From Prorocentrum cordatum (Eukaryota > Sar > Dinophyceae > Prorocentrales > Prorocentraceae), in NCBI GenBank assembly GCA_963575745.1, contig CAUYUJ010009780.1, positions 190,883 to 254,882 of the forward strand: 64,000 nt of DNA, written 5' to 3'. The position numbers were made by a program, and so were the translations under genes. This document shows positions 1 through 10,762 of the stretch, piece after piece; within the stretch, counting starts at the first letter, position 1, and each line of letters opens with the position of its first letter. The notes below the pieces were generated by a model, which worked only from the letters and a program-made list of their open reading frames with translations, made no database searches and had not been told where the DNA came from.

Positions 1-2641
1 CCCTATCAGGCTGGCCCACCACACCTGGGCCACTCGCGGCCTCCGAGCTGCCACTGTGCATCGCCACACCCCCGCCGCTCGCACTGCCCCTCTGCCGCCC
101 ACTCGCCGCGACTCCTTCAAATCCTAACCGCGGCGTGGATGCCGGCACTCTTTCAGCCTCCGTTTCGGCTCGCGCTTTTTTTGCCGTTCCTCCGCTATCG
201 GTGCTCGGCATCTCCATTCCCTCGGGCAATGTCTCAGAGTTGTTCTCCACGATGTCATATTCATCAGGCAATTCTCTCTGAAGTCCCACTCCCTCCGAAC
301 TCTCACGCGGAGTCGGCGGAACCGGCGACGGCGGCACAGCTCTCGACAAGCATTCCAAACGCTCGTAATGTCCTCGCACAGCGCTCCTCCCCAGATCAGC
401 GTTTATACCGATAAGAGTGATGTTCGCCGAGTCGCCGGCAGGCAAGACATACTTGCGCAGCTGAAAGGCTGGGCGACGAAGCCCGCGCTCCTCCCAAACC
501 TCCCGCACTATTACCGCGTTCCTACCTGCGCACTCGCACAACAACATCAACTCTAAATCACTCAAATAATACCCATCCGAGCATAAGGCCTCCAAATAAC
601 AGGGGCACACAAGAGTGAAGAAGTCCTCGAATGGCTCTTGCACCAAGACAGACTCCCCGGCGTCGACGACGGGCGCGTGCACGCGGGCCTCCTTCACTAA
701 CTCTACAAAGTCACCAACTCCAGCGCCGAATGCTCTGTCTACGTTCGGGTCCTGCAGATCGGCCACCGTGTTATTTACGTGCGCAAGAAAAGCGTCCACG
801 TTGTTCATCCCGCAGTACTCCACGATGCCGCGGCGGTAATGCTGCCCGAGCTCTGTGTCTGTGCCAGCGACGTCGATCTTCCATTGCCCGTCCTCGCCTA
901 TGCATTCGTAGTCGTCAAGAATGCCCATGTGAGTCAGCAGCGGGCGCAAAAAAACATCTTTCATGTCGTTCCGGCATAAATTTCTCAGCGCACTTGCAAC
1001 TTCGCGGCGCTTCTGCTCGAAGACCGACAACGCTTCACTCTCTTGCTTCACGGCGCACGCGCAGGCATTCATGACACGGCGCTTCCCCTTTATTTTCGCC
1101 CACAATCTCTTTTCTTCCGCCAGCATGCCCAGATTCCGATCGTTCAGACCAGCATGCTGTTCCGCCTGCGGCTTGATCACATGCTTCCATGCCGAGTTCA
1201 TCAGCTCTTCAAGCGCTCGAGCATTGCGGCACTTTCGGCGCACTTCTTCTGCAGTCTCGCCGAGCGTCCGTCGCAAGAAACCTCTCGCATCGGCGTGCCA
1301 GAGGCCATCTGGGCTGGCCGTGCCGAACAACGCATTAATTCCACAAGCGCCGCCCTGGCCGCTGGTGAGCATCTTTCGATACCGACGGTTTACGAGTGCC
1401 CGAACACTCTCGGAAAAGCAACCGTCACCCATGACGACAGGGCAACCGTCATGCTGCAGCCCGGTACTCGCGCTCGCGCTATTGCTTGCCGCCGGCGCCC
1501 CATTCTTGCCGCCACGACTGGCGCCAGCCGCGGAACGTCGCCACGGGGCCCGCACAGGATCACCTTCCATCCCGCTCAGTACGCCGTGCCCATGAGCGAC
1601 GCGAACTACATGTCCTTCGGCCAGCCAAACGGCAGACCCGACGCAGCGGCCATCCGCATCACCAAGTCGCCACCTCCAACGGGCTCCCTCCTCCAAAAGA
1701 TCCGCGACTTTTTCTGCCTCGTAGACCCACGCGAAAGCCTTCTGCTGACACAGCCACCGCTGGACCGCGTCCACGTTCTGTTTTGGTACGGGGTCCACCC
1801 CGCCCGCACCCGACAATGCATTGTTGGGGCGCTCTCTCGAAAAGAATCGCAATGCTTCTCGGCGCCAACGACCGCGCTGCATACGCGCTACGGCAGCTTG
1901 CAAGCACTTGTTTTTCCAGGGCCCCACGGTTGCTTCGTCTGCCGCGAGGGTCGCCACAGAGGTCTTCGGCGCGCAAGTCACGTACGCCGTCCACGCGACA
2001 GCAACCCGTAGCATTCCATCACCAAGTGTCTCGACGGGCACGCCACCGCTCCTTGCGCACATCGCGAGGCCCTCGCTCCACTCGTTGCCGCCCCGACCCT
2101 GGTCGAGCACCTTCCGGTTCACACCAATCCCCGGCGAACGACGCGCGCGAGGTCTGCGGGCGCTCCCCACGCGGCGCGCTTCGCGGCCCGACACTCGTGC
2201 CGCGATACGCCACAACCCACGCGGATTCGAAGCATGCCCGAGTCCAACGAAAAGGATTGCGCGCAGCACGTCAAAGAACGAAGCGCCCACGACGTCGTCC
2301 GTCTGCCTTTCGGAGGCACTGCTCCCACTCGGGGCTCTCACCACAGTCGTGCACCTGTATCGCGTCCGAGCAACGCACGTCCGCGCTGCTGGGCTCTGGC
2401 GGCCACAGGCCCTTCCTTTTCCCCGTCTTCCTCCTCCTCCTCCCCCTCCTCCTCCTCCTCCTCCTCCGTCTCCCTTCACAACGCCCGCTACGTGGCCGAC
2501 TATGCGTATTCTCCGAGCCCGCCACGATCGCCTTCGACGATCGCGTTTCGCGGATGCCTTGCCCGCGCCTCGCAGACGCCACGCACGACCCTCCTCGGAG
2601 CTTCGCAGTACCCCCGTTTCTGGCGCTGAAAATCGAGCCAT
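1..2641 (-). CDS. Large OTU-like protein, C-terminus beyond left edge
   Basis: One minus-strand frame without a stop from the ATG at 2641 to the window edge (880 codons seen). The middle and end resemble a family I recognise from dinoflagellate gene models, with a cysteine-protease look like OTU deubiquitinases: Cys433 in SGQGGACGINALFG and His758 in VRGHYERL are the expected nucleophile and general base. The usual Asp before the Cys (DGxC) is absent, so activity is doubtful. Near residue 130 is the conserved-looking string FVGLGHASNPRGLW; between residues about 260 and 300 is QRWLCQQKAFAWVYEAEKVA. After the His the protein becomes Ser/Pro/Gly-rich. The start is uncertain: the frame stays open upstream at least to 2820, towards the 51-bp repeat array, and a Gly-rich run from a GGA tract lies at residues 60-80. 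It could be a host gene or the product of a mobile element; substrate unknown. Confidence 0.72.
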   Translation of the reverse strand, partial: MARFSAPETGVLRSSEEGRAWRLRGAGKASAKRDRRRRSWRARRIRIVGHVAGVVKGDGGGGGGGGGGGGGRRGKGRACGRQSPAARTCVARTRYRCTTVVRAPSGSSASERQTDDVVGASFFDVLRAILFVGLGHASNPRGLWRIAARVSGREARRVGSARRPRARRSPGIGVNRKVLDQGRGGNEWSEGLAMCARSGGVPVETLGDGMLRVAVAWTAYVTCAPKTSVATLAADEATVGPWKNKCLQAAVARMQRGRWRREALRFFSRERPNNALSGAGGVDPVPKQNVDAVQRWLCQQKAFAWVYEAEKVADLLEEGARWRWRLGDADGRCVGSAVWLAEGHVVRVAHGHGVLSGMEGDPVRAPWRRSAAGASRGGKNGAPAASNSASASTGLQHDGCPVVMGDGCFSESVRALVNRRYRKMLTSGQGGACGINALFGTASPDGLWHADARGFLRRTLGETAEEVRRKCRNARALEELMNSAWKHVIKPQAEQHAGLNDRNLGMLAEEKRLWAKIKGKRRVMNACACAVKQESEALSVFEQKRREVASALRNLCRNDMKDVFLRPLLTHMGILDDYECIGEDGQWKIDVAGTDTELGQHYRRGIVEYCGMNNVDAFLAHVNNTVADLQDPNVDRAFGAGVGDFVELVKEARVHAPVVDAGESVLVQEPFEDFFTLVCPCYLEALCSDGYYLSDLELMLLCECAGRNAVIVREVWEERGLRRPAFQLRKYVLPAGDSANITLIGINADLGRSAVRGHYERLECLSRAVPPSPVPPTPRESSEGVGLQRELPDEYDIVENNSETLPEGMEMPSTDSGGTAKKARAETEAERVPASTPRLGFEGVAASGRQRGSASGGGVAMHSGSSEAASGPGVVGQPDR

Positions 2642-2859
2642 TCTTCGCACCGATTCGTGTCCCTCGCGCCACGCGCTGGCTGGACCACACCTCGCGCTGG
2701 CTGGGCCACACGCACCGAGACTCAGCGAGCATTCCCCCCTTCCATCGGTCACGCGACGCGGCTGCGAAGCAAAACGTGCTAGTCTTTGGTGTCCATCGCT
2801 CAAAAGGCGCGTCTGGGCAGAAATTTGCCGTCGCTCTCCCGTCCTGTCTTCTAGAGGAC

Positions 2860-3180
2860 GCGCCAAAGAGAAAGTTCGCGATAGCTTCCCCCGTTTATCG
2901 CGTGGAGAAAACGCCTTTGGCCAATTCCTCGGGAGTTTTTTCATTCTGCCGTTCAGTGGACGCGTTTCTGAACCGAGTCGCGATAGTTTCCAGCTTCTAT
3001 CACTCAGAGGACGAACCTGGGAATCAAATCGCGATCGTCTGCCCCTTCCATCGTCTAGAAGACGCGCCTTCGGACAAATTCGCGATTGTCCCCCCCGTCT
3101 ATCGTCGAGAGGACGAACCTGGACAAACAAACGCGATAGTTTTCCCGATCTACCCGTCGGAGAAAGACAGCGGCATCTTC
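2860..3180. repeat. 51-bp minisatellite
   Basis: The motif CGCGATAG (or CGCGATCG/CGCGATTG) recurs at 2877, 2979, 3030, 3081 and 3132: spacing is exactly 51 bp, with one 102-bp step. Two more copies at 3228 and 3303 are out of register. Units also share GAGGACGAACCTGG or GACGCGCC. Because 51 is a multiple of three, long reading frames pass through it on the plus strand; those are shadows of the repeat. Confidence 0.85.
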
Positions 3181-3561
3181 CAGAAAACAGCCCTCCGTCA
3201 CCTATCTCTCCGGCACCTCCACACACTCGCGATAGTTTCCCTCGTATACCGTTCACACGAGACGTTCTGGCACCAATACACCAGGGCCTGCCTCCGCAAA
3301 ATCGCGATAGTTCCCCCATTTCAGCCCGCCCATTGCGAGAGCTGGTCACTCGGGCCCACCACACAGCAGAACAGTTCGGTCGTGGATTTATGCAGCGACG
3401 CGGCGGAGCCCCGGAGGACCCCGCCACGACGCACCCCTCTCGGGGCACCGGTCTGACACCGGCTGACCCGAAGGCCCATGCAGGAACGCGGGTGTGCCAT
3501 TGCTGACACACGCCACGAACCACCCCGTTTCCGGGGGACCGGCTTATGGACACCGGCGCTC

Positions 3562-3688
3562 CCGCGGTTGTTTGTGGCACAACCGGAAAAACCCGCGGTT
3601 GGTTATGGCCCAACCGGAAAAGCCCGCGGTTGCTTCTGGCGCAACCGGAAAAGCCCGCGGTTGGTCGAGGCCCAACCGGAAAAGCCTG
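3562..3688. repeat. 31-bp tandem repeat, four copies, hairpin in each
   Basis: CCGCGGTTG occurs at 3562, 3593, 3624 and 3655, a constant 31-bp period. Each unit also carries CAACCGGAAAA, so CGGTTG and CAACCG inside one unit are inverted copies that could pair as a small hairpin. Confidence 0.88.
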
Positions 3689-3829
3689 CATGGCCACGCC
3701 CTGCGCCCAGCGGCCCCCCGGGGAGGGCCCGGGGCGAGGGAGTCCCTTGTAGCGCTCAAGGCTACTTGAGCCTGCGGCGCGGCGACCGGCCGTTGCTGGG
3801 CGCCCCACCCCTGTCCTGTCGTCGCTGTC

Positions 3830-5010
3830 GTCGTCGTTCTCCTCGTCCTCTTCCTGCCCTCCCTCCTCCTCCTCGTCTTCCTCCTCCTTCTCCTCCTCCT
3901 CATCTTGCTCACCGTCTCATACCTGTTGCTCCTCAACGTGTTCTTTCTGATCGTCGTCATCGTCCTCATCCCTCTCTCCCCTCCTTGTACCTCCTCCTGT
4001 GGTTGCTCAGCGCTCCCACCTCCTGCAACCTCCTCCATCCCTCTCCTGCCTCATCCCACAACCTCCTACATCCTCCAACCTCCGACTACTGTCTCCGCCC
4101 TCCTCCTACCTACTTCTGCTCGCCTCTTATCTCTTCGTACATCCTCCTACCTTGGCTCGCACTGCGCCCTTCTCCTCGTTACTCCATCATCCTCCTCCTC
4201 GCCTTCATTACACTCCTCGTCGTCTTCATCCTCCTTTTCGAGTTTGTCCTCGTCCATTGCCTCCTACTCCTCCGCACCCTGCTGATGTTCTGGTTCCTCC
4301 TTCTACTCCTCCCGCTCCCCCTGACCCCTCTTGCACGTCCTCGTCGTACTCCTCCTCATTCTTCTGATGCCTCCAAGGGCTCCCCGGGGCCGCCTGGAGC
4401 GTCTTGGGAGCTCCTGGGGCTGGTTGGAACGTCTTGGGGACGTCAGTCGTTCTCAAAATTGCGATTGGCTCGCACTCAAACTTGCAGACTGTGGGAATGT
4501 CTCGAGCGAGCGGTTCGCCCTGACACACGGGTGCTCATTGACATCTTCCCATAAAACACGTGCCCATATAATGATATGCACATACGGGGGCCCCTGCGTC
4601 GAGTAATTGTTTTCGTCGCCCTCCCGGGCTGCACCCCTGCTTCTATTCGGACCCCCTCATCGTGCCTGTTGCTCCTCATCGTGCTCCTTCTGATCGTCGT
4701 CATCGTCCTCATCCTCCTGTCCCCTCCTTGTACGTCCTAGGGCTCCTTACCGATACCACCCTCTGCATTCTCATCCATCCGTCTGCTGCCTCATCCCACC
4801 ACCTCCTACCTCCTCCAAGCCCCTCCTAACAACTCCACCCTCCTCCTACCTCCTCCTGCTCGCCCCCTATCTCTTCGTACCTCCTCCTACCTTCCCCTAC
4901 CGCCTCCTACCTCCTACCTTCTACCTCATCCTTCCTCCTCTTCCCTCTTCCTACGTTTCCATACCTCCTCCTCTTTCCTCCCACCCCCTGCCTCTTCCAT
5001 CATCCTCAGG
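3830..5010. repeat. Pyrimidine-rich (CTCCTCC) region with an internal duplication
   Basis: Mostly CTCCT/CTACCTCC on the plus strand. The stretch beginning CCTGTTGCTCCTCA at 3922 recurs at 4665 (offset 743 bp) and stays similar for about 200 bp, including TCTCTTCGTAC. Long plus-strand frames here are low-complexity Leu/Ser/Pro runs, not genes. Confidence 0.7.
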
Positions 5011-5123
5011 CTAGGCTGTGAAGCTGGAAAGATCTTGAACCTCTTCAATATGGCTACCATCAGATCGGCTGACAGTTTCGGTTGTAAACCGAATGTAAAT
5101 TTGAAACATCTTGAAATTCCGAT

Positions 5124-5144
5124 CGATACGATACGATACGATAC
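5124..5144. repeat. (CGATA)4 pentamer microsatellite
   Basis: Four copies of CGATA. The same pentamer repeat occurs at 39061. Confidence 0.9.
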
Positions 5145-5339
5145 AACCCAGAAGCTGCTTCCAAGACGCACCCGAAAGGCCTCCCACGAGATCCCACCAA
5201 CCATGTGAGTGGTCACTCACCTACAACCCAGGCACGGTGGCAAACTCGCCGAAGGCCACCAGATCAGCCAACATAAGCACGGGAGTACTGCAAACGCGGT
5301 GCCGCCACACGGTGACGGACGGCGGCAAGGCTGATATTA

Positions 5340-5713
5340 CTGGGCGGAGGGAGGGAAGGGGGGGAGGGAGAAGCGAAGAACGAGGAAGGGGCGAGGTAGG
5401 AGGGAGGAGTGGCGAGGAGGGAGGGGGGGGGGAGGCATGGAGGGAGAAAGGCAGGGGCAGGGATGAGGTTGCAGGGAGGGAAGGGGGGGAGGAGGAGGAG
5501 GGATGAGGGAAGAGGAGCAGAGACGAGTAGGAACAGGAAGCACAACGCGCGCGCGCAAGCGTAGCAGGCTTTTCAGGCACTCCGGGGAGAGCCACAAGCC
5601 CATGGGCGCCGAACTGCGCTTAAAAAGTACGCTGCGAAGGCCACGTGGGGCACCCACCACAGCTCGTGTCGGGCGGAGCGCAAGACGACGACGACGACGA
5701 CGACGACGAGGAG

Positions 5714-5746
<33 letters not shown>

Positions 5747-6140
5747 TCCCCCCCTCTCCTCCTCCCTCGTCCCTCCACCCTCGCCCCTCCTCCCTCCTCC
5801 CTCGTCCCTCAACCCTCCGCCTCTTCCTCCCCCCTCCATCCTCCCTCGTCGGCCGAGTCCTCGGGGGCAGCGGCCAGCAATGAAGCCTGCGAGAGAAGAC
5901 CTGGGGCAGAACAACACACTTCTTCAAGCCCCAGCCCGATCGAATCGCGAGATCGGATCGGACCGGAGACGGATCGGATCGCGCCCGAACCGGCGCGGAA
6001 TCGGATCGGGATCGGATCGCTAGGGATCGCGGATGGGCCTCGCCCACTGCAGGCTGGAGAAGGACTCGGTTCGTGCTGGATCGGATCGGATCGAGATCGG
6101 AATCGAAGTTTGGGGATCGGACCGGATCAAATCGAATCGC
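5340..6140. repeat. Cluster of simple repeats
   Basis: GGGA-rich purine tract to about 5520, a (GAC)n run at 5685-5746, a CCTCC tract to 5850, then from 5936 a degenerate GATCG/GGATC pentamer array. No gene seen. Confidence 0.75.
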
Positions 6141-6367
6141 GAGCAGCCCGGGCCCCTGCGCGGCGGCGTGCATGGGAGAGCGACTGGCAAGGGTCACTAA
6201 CGGCGCATCGCCGGGCAGTCCCCACTCACACCGCGCTCCTCTTCGGGCAGGCAATCCTACATCCATACCTCTGTCCACCGTGCAACGTGCGCCCCTGCGA
6301 AGAAGGGCAAGAGGGCGGCTCCAGTGTGCGAGGGGCCTGGGCGGCCGGTGCCTCGGCGCGGCCGCTG

Positions 6368-6590
6368 GGCCGGGGAGCAACGGTGCGAGGGTCACTAACG
6401 GCGCGCCGCCGGGCAGTCCCCACTCGCACCGCGCCCCCCGTTGGGTAGTCAATCCCACGTCTGTACTTCCGCCCACCATGCATCGTGCTCCACGGCGATG
6501 ACCTGGTAGAAGCAGCACAAGAGGATGACCTTCGTCCCCGGGGCCCCCGCCATGGACGCGTCGAACGGAGCCCCGACGTTGGCCTGCTGT
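6368..6590. repeat. Segmental duplicate copy A (partner 8438-8660)
   Basis: About 220 bp starting GGCCGGGGAGCAACGGTGCG are nearly identical to 8438-8660, with only scattered substitutions. No convincing reading frame spans it; the dispersed copies suggest a repeat or a duplicated gene fragment. Confidence 0.85.
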
Positions 6591-7069
6591 CGCAGTGCGC
6601 TGTCGAGCAACTCTTCCCTCTCAAGCAGGAGGTGCCCGCAACCGGCAACAAACAGGAGGTCCAGCGAGCCGTTCATCAGGAAGCCCCGCTCTGCCTGGAG
6701 TACTGCGTACCGCCCTTCTCACCCTCCAAAGATCATGTCGTCCTCTGACTGCTACCCTTCTTGTTCCTCTCCCCTCCCCCCCGACACATCTCCATGGCCC
6801 GCGGGAGCCGCAGCGTGTCTGTGAATATTACTATGTGGTTGCGGCACCCCCGCGGTCCGCCTCCTTCCTCATCTCTCCTCTTCGCTCTCATGCCACACAT
6901 GGAGCCGGTCTGTCACAATCCAGCCGGCCTCGGTTATGCCGTCAGTCTCAGCAAACAGCATCTGTACCACGGCCTACAAACGGTTTTACGCCTGCGACTG
7001 GCGACAGTGCGGAGCAGGCTGGCGATGCCAAGGCCTACCAATGGTGCGACGTTCCTCCTTCTCTTCCTT

Positions 7070-7960
7070 GTCTTGTCCCTCATACCGACACTCCTCCTCC
7101 CCATGCGCCCCCTCCATCTGAGCAACACCAGAGCAATGCGATCTGAAAAACTTCTGCGCCAACGACTACGGCCGCAAGTGCCGTGGCGCAGCGGCCGAGG
7201 TCGTGAGCCTCAATTATGCAAGGCTGGAACGCACTGTCAATGTCCAGTGGCAGCTGGACACTGACCGGGATACTATGTGCTGCTTTGGGAGGTCTTGTCC
7301 GCTTTTTGTCGAACCGATAATTTCCGAGTGCGCGACCAGGGACACCGGCGCCCATGTGACTTTGGAGGCCGCCAGGGCTCCGGGCGGTGGAGAGGCGTTC
7401 GGGACCGCAGTCCTGAACGATTCCCCCCGAGTCGTCTTCATGGTTTGCGGGCGAGACGATTCCAAGCGAGGAGCTCTGCAAGAAGCGCAATAAGAGATAC
7501 GGGGGTACAGACAAGAATATCCCTACAGCACATACCCGCTCGAGCCTCACGGCGACGCCGCCGTGGAAGAACGCGGGCCCCAACCGACCCCCCTCCCCAT
7601 TTTGTAAAAAAATACTGATACAGCTGCGACACGCGGGGCTCTCGTGGACAGCGGGCAAAGATCGTCTGCCTGGGATGACGCGCAAGACTTTGCGAAAGAA
7701 TGCGTCTGACTCCACCGTCGCGAGACTTCTGCCTCAACGCACGCGCGACAAGCTGCTGGATCCTTCGGCGCAGTTCCTGCGAGGCCCCCAAACGCGAGAG
7801 CGCTGTTCTGCGATAGAAACGGAGGCACTTGCAGACTGCGCCTTTGGGAACCGGTCGGACAAGCCATTGCGAAGGCCACGGCAACCGCGGGGGACGTGCG
7901 CCATGAGCGGCGGGACACGTCCGTCGAGACCTCGGCGTGGCTTCCATGGAACCTCTACAT
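7070..7960. repeat. Diverged about 1.95-kb duplicate, copy 1
   Basis: Matches 9020-9830 from CATACCGACACTCCTCC through CTGATACAGCTGCGACACG and beyond, with many substitutions and small indels. Open frames with similar products exist on both strands in both copies: plus, around NVQWQLDT and CFGRSC at 7200-7490; minus, around SVQLPLDIDSAF and LGRCATALAAV. I cannot decide which strand, if either, is coding. Copy 2 has an extra A near 9180 that shifts the plus frame. Confidence 0.6.
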
Positions 7961-8029
7961 GTGCCAACGGTGTGTGTACAGGGCCGAGAATGTTCAGCCA
8001 CACCAGTGCAAGGCGAGCTCTGGAGTTCC

Positions 8030-8433
8030 GCTTCGGGCCTCGGGAAACGCAAAGCGACCCACGGTGCGAAATCCACGCGCGAAGGATGGCGTCAAGAGCT
8101 CCAGCGCTCCAGGTATGCATAAAATCGGGACTCCGGTCTGAATACCCACTAACCGCTTTCCCTCTCCGTCCCTTGGCAGTGGATAACATCCAAGCCGGGC
8201 CCAACAAGGGGCACTCTCCGCGCCGTCCTGGGGGCCGTTTCGGGCCCGGGAAACGCAAAGCGACCCACGGTGCAAAATGCACGCGCGAAGGATGGCGTCA
8301 AGAGCTCCAGCGCTCCAGGTACTCATAAAATCGGGACTCCGGTCCGAATACCCACTAACCCCTTTTCCTCTCCGTCCCTTTTCAGTGGATAACATCCAAG
8401 CCGGGCCCAACAAGGGGCACTCTCCGCGCCGTG
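8030..8433. repeat. 206-bp tandem repeat, two copies
   Basis: CGGGAAACGCAAAGCGACCC begins at 8041 and again at 8247. Each copy contains CTCCAG followed by GTATGCATAAAATCGGG or GTACTCATAAAATCGGG and then a pyrimidine-rich CTCCGTCCC...CAG, which looks like a short intron of about 75 bp in each copy. The encoded product is not recognised. Confidence 0.75.
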
Positions 8434-8437
8434 CGCG

Positions 8438-8660
8438 GGGCCGGGGAGCAACGGTGCGAGGGTCACTAACGGCGCACCGCCGGGCAGTCCCCACTCGCAC
8501 CGCGCCCCCCGTTGGGTAGTCAATCCCACGTCTGTACTTCCGCCCACCATGCATCGTGCTCCAAGGCGATGACCTGGGAGAAGCAGCACAAGAGGATGAC
8601 CTTCGTCCCCGGGGCCCCCGCCATGGACGCGTCGAACGGAGCCCCGACGTTGGCCTATGG
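8438..8660. repeat. Segmental duplicate copy B (partner 6368-6590)
   Basis: Near-identical partner of the block at 6368. It is followed by a short piece (GCCAACGGTGTGTG... to about 8720) that also occurs at 7961-8020. Confidence 0.85.
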
Positions 8661-9019
8661 TGCCAACGGTGTGTGCACAGGGCCGAGAATGTTCAGCCAC
8701 ACCAGTGCAAGGCGAGCTTGAAAAAGTAAGCGCCGCAAATTACGACCGCGTGTGCTGTGGCACTGGATCCGTGGAGCGGCGCAACCGCAGAGCCAGCGCA
8801 AACTCGCCTGGAACAGCGACTGGCTGTTCGATGATGTGTCCCACTCTGTTCGCCCTCGCCCCTCTCTTCCTCCTCCCGGCTCGTTTCCTCCCACCCCCCT
8901 CCACCTCTTTCCTTCCTTCCCCCCCCCGCCCCCTTTTCCCATCGCCTTCGCTGCTCGCTCTCCCCTCTCTCTTCTCCTTGTCCCTCCTCTTCTTCCTCTT
9001 CCTCTTCCTTGTCCTGTCC

Positions 9020-9830
9020 CTCATACCGACACTCCTCCGCCCCATGTGCCCCCTCCATGCTCCATGTGTTCAACACCCGCACAATGCGATCTGATAAAAA
9101 CTTCTGCGCTACTGATTACGGCCGCAAGTGCCGTGGCGCAGCGGCCGAGGTCGCGAGCCTCAACCATCGAAGGCTCGAAACGCACTGTCAATGTCCAGTG
9201 GCAGCTGGACACTGTCCGCGATCCTATGCGCTGCTTTGGGAGGTCTTGTACGCTCTGTTTTGACAGCGATATTTGCCGAGTTCGTGACCGGAGCACCGGC
9301 GCCCAGACGATCTTGGAGGCCGCCGGGGTTCCGTGCGGTGGGGTCGCGTTCGGGGCGGCGGTCCTGGACGATTCCCCCCAATGGTCGTGATGGTTTTGCG
9401 GGCGGGGCGTTTCCCAGCGAGGGGTTCCGCAAGGGGCGTATCATGGAATATAAGGAGTATGGAAAACAATAACCCAACAGCACATACTCGCTCCAGCCTC
9501 CCACGGCGACGTCGCCGTGAGGACGTGGACCCCAACCGGAAAAAAACTACTGATACAGCTGCGACACGGGAGGCTTCCGCTCGCGTTTGCCTCGGATGTC
9601 GCGCAGGACTTGTCCAGCTTCTGCGTCTGAACTCACCGACGCGAGGCATTCTGCCTCAGCGCGCGCGCGACTACCTGCTGAGATCTTCGGCGGAGGTCTT
9701 GCGAGGCCGCCAATCGCGAGAGCGGGGCTCTGCAATGGAAGCGGGGACTCGTACGGCCTGCGCCTGTTGAGCCAGTCGGGCAAGCTACTACGAAGGCCTC
9801 GACGCACGCAATGGGCCGTGACGACATGAG
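9020..9830. repeat. Diverged about 1.95-kb duplicate, copy 2
   Basis: Partner of 7070-7960; see that entry. The region between the copies (8740-9010) is a TCC/TTCC tract and unrelated sequence. Confidence 0.6.
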
Positions 9831-9877
9831 CGCCAGTGAATTAGCAAGATCCAGCGCGACCTCCTCCGTACCACTGG

Positions 9878-10465
9878 TCAGTCGGAGCGTCGCTTCTTAT
9901 GCCGCTGCCTTTTCTCTTGATGGATCATGGGGCAAGCCGAACCGAGCCGACGCCCGCCCCGCCGCGGGGCCCAGGTGCACACACGGGCGGGGTTCTGGAG
10001 CCGAACGACTGGCACGACTGGCACGCAAAACCAGAGCGGTGGTGGCGATGGTGCCGGCATCGGTGTTGGAAACCCCCACTCGCTGTCGGTGTCGGGGATG
10101 ACCTCCACCTCCCGCTCCTCATCAAGAGCCGCATTTTCCACGACACCTTCAGGAACTGCTCGCGTGAACTTGACGGTCACGTTGCTGCCGACAGGGTAGG
10201 TGTTCGCCAACGAGACGTCTAACTCTACAGGCTCGACGTTGACAATGACACCTTCTTCCTTCCGATCGCCACTCTCCACGATAACGGTCGCTCCAACGAC
10301 AAGAATCGCAGCGTCAAGCACGACCAACAGTTTGTCGCCAGCGCACGCTCTCCCAATCAACTCCGTTGTGGCCACTGGATCGACGGCGCCATTCGCCGAC
10401 ATGGCGCTGATGCACACGACTTTGGGGGTATCGGAATTCACCTAGGGGATTACTACGGACCCCAA
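9878..10465 (-). pseudogene. Paralogue fragment of the 19-20.8 kb gene (membrane segment plus one beta-repeat)
   Basis: On the minus strand an acceptor-like AG at 10466 is followed by CATTTTGGGG, the same exon start as at 20808 (AG then CATTTTCGG). In frame come SILGSVVIP, a TAG stop, then SAMSANGAVDPVATTELIG and one copy of the beta-rich repeat (CAGDKLLVV...LVVGATVIVESG...GVIVNVEPVEL...YPVGSNVTV). The frame then runs into Pro-rich and basic sequence without the Tudor-like and OB-like parts of the larger copy, and stops at 9878. The repeat type, around AGD.LLV.D...VG..I.I..G...E.G.I..V.PVEL, is one I know from algal and dinoflagellate surface-type proteins. The stop and the missing C-terminal half argue for a decayed copy. 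Confidence 0.6.
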
Positions 10466-10559
10466 AATGCTTCACCGAACCGAGAGAAAGAATTAGACGG
10501 GCCCGACGGATTCCCAACCCGACATCCGCTCGAGACGTGTTCGCGATCCCTTGTGGGTG

Positions 10560-10762
10560 TCGTGCGGTTGGTAGGTCTGTAGGTGGTGGGCGGGTATGTG
10601 TATGTGGTGGGTGGATGGTGGGTGGATGGCGGGTGCGTAGCGGATGCAGGGTGCGTGATGCCCAGGTGGCGGGTGGATTGTGGGATGGTGGTGGGTGAAC
10701 GGTAGGTGTTCGGCTGTGGGTGGGTGGTGGGTGGGTGGTGGGTGGGTGGTGGGTGGGCATAC
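10560..10762 (+). repeat. GGGTGGGTGGT tract, G-quadruplex-prone
   Basis: Irregular GGTGGGTGG units become regular at 10715-10758 (GGGTGGGTGGT repeated). Closely spaced G3 runs on the plus strand could form G-quadruplexes. Pro/His-rich minus frames here are artefacts. Confidence 0.85.

Noticed and set aside
1486-3506. Plus-strand frames of 656 and 561 codons
   Set aside because: They lie antisense to the OTU-like frame and through the 51-bp repeat; composition is Arg/Pro/Ser noise and all frames stay open because the repeat period is a multiple of three.
3755-3780. GGCTCAAG near 3770 as a spliced-leader relic
   Set aside because: Only eight bases match and it is inside a short palindrome; far weaker than the LTR match.
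5337-6518. Minus-strand frame of 393 codons
   Set aside because: Spans three different simple repeats; Arg/Pro/Leu low complexity only.
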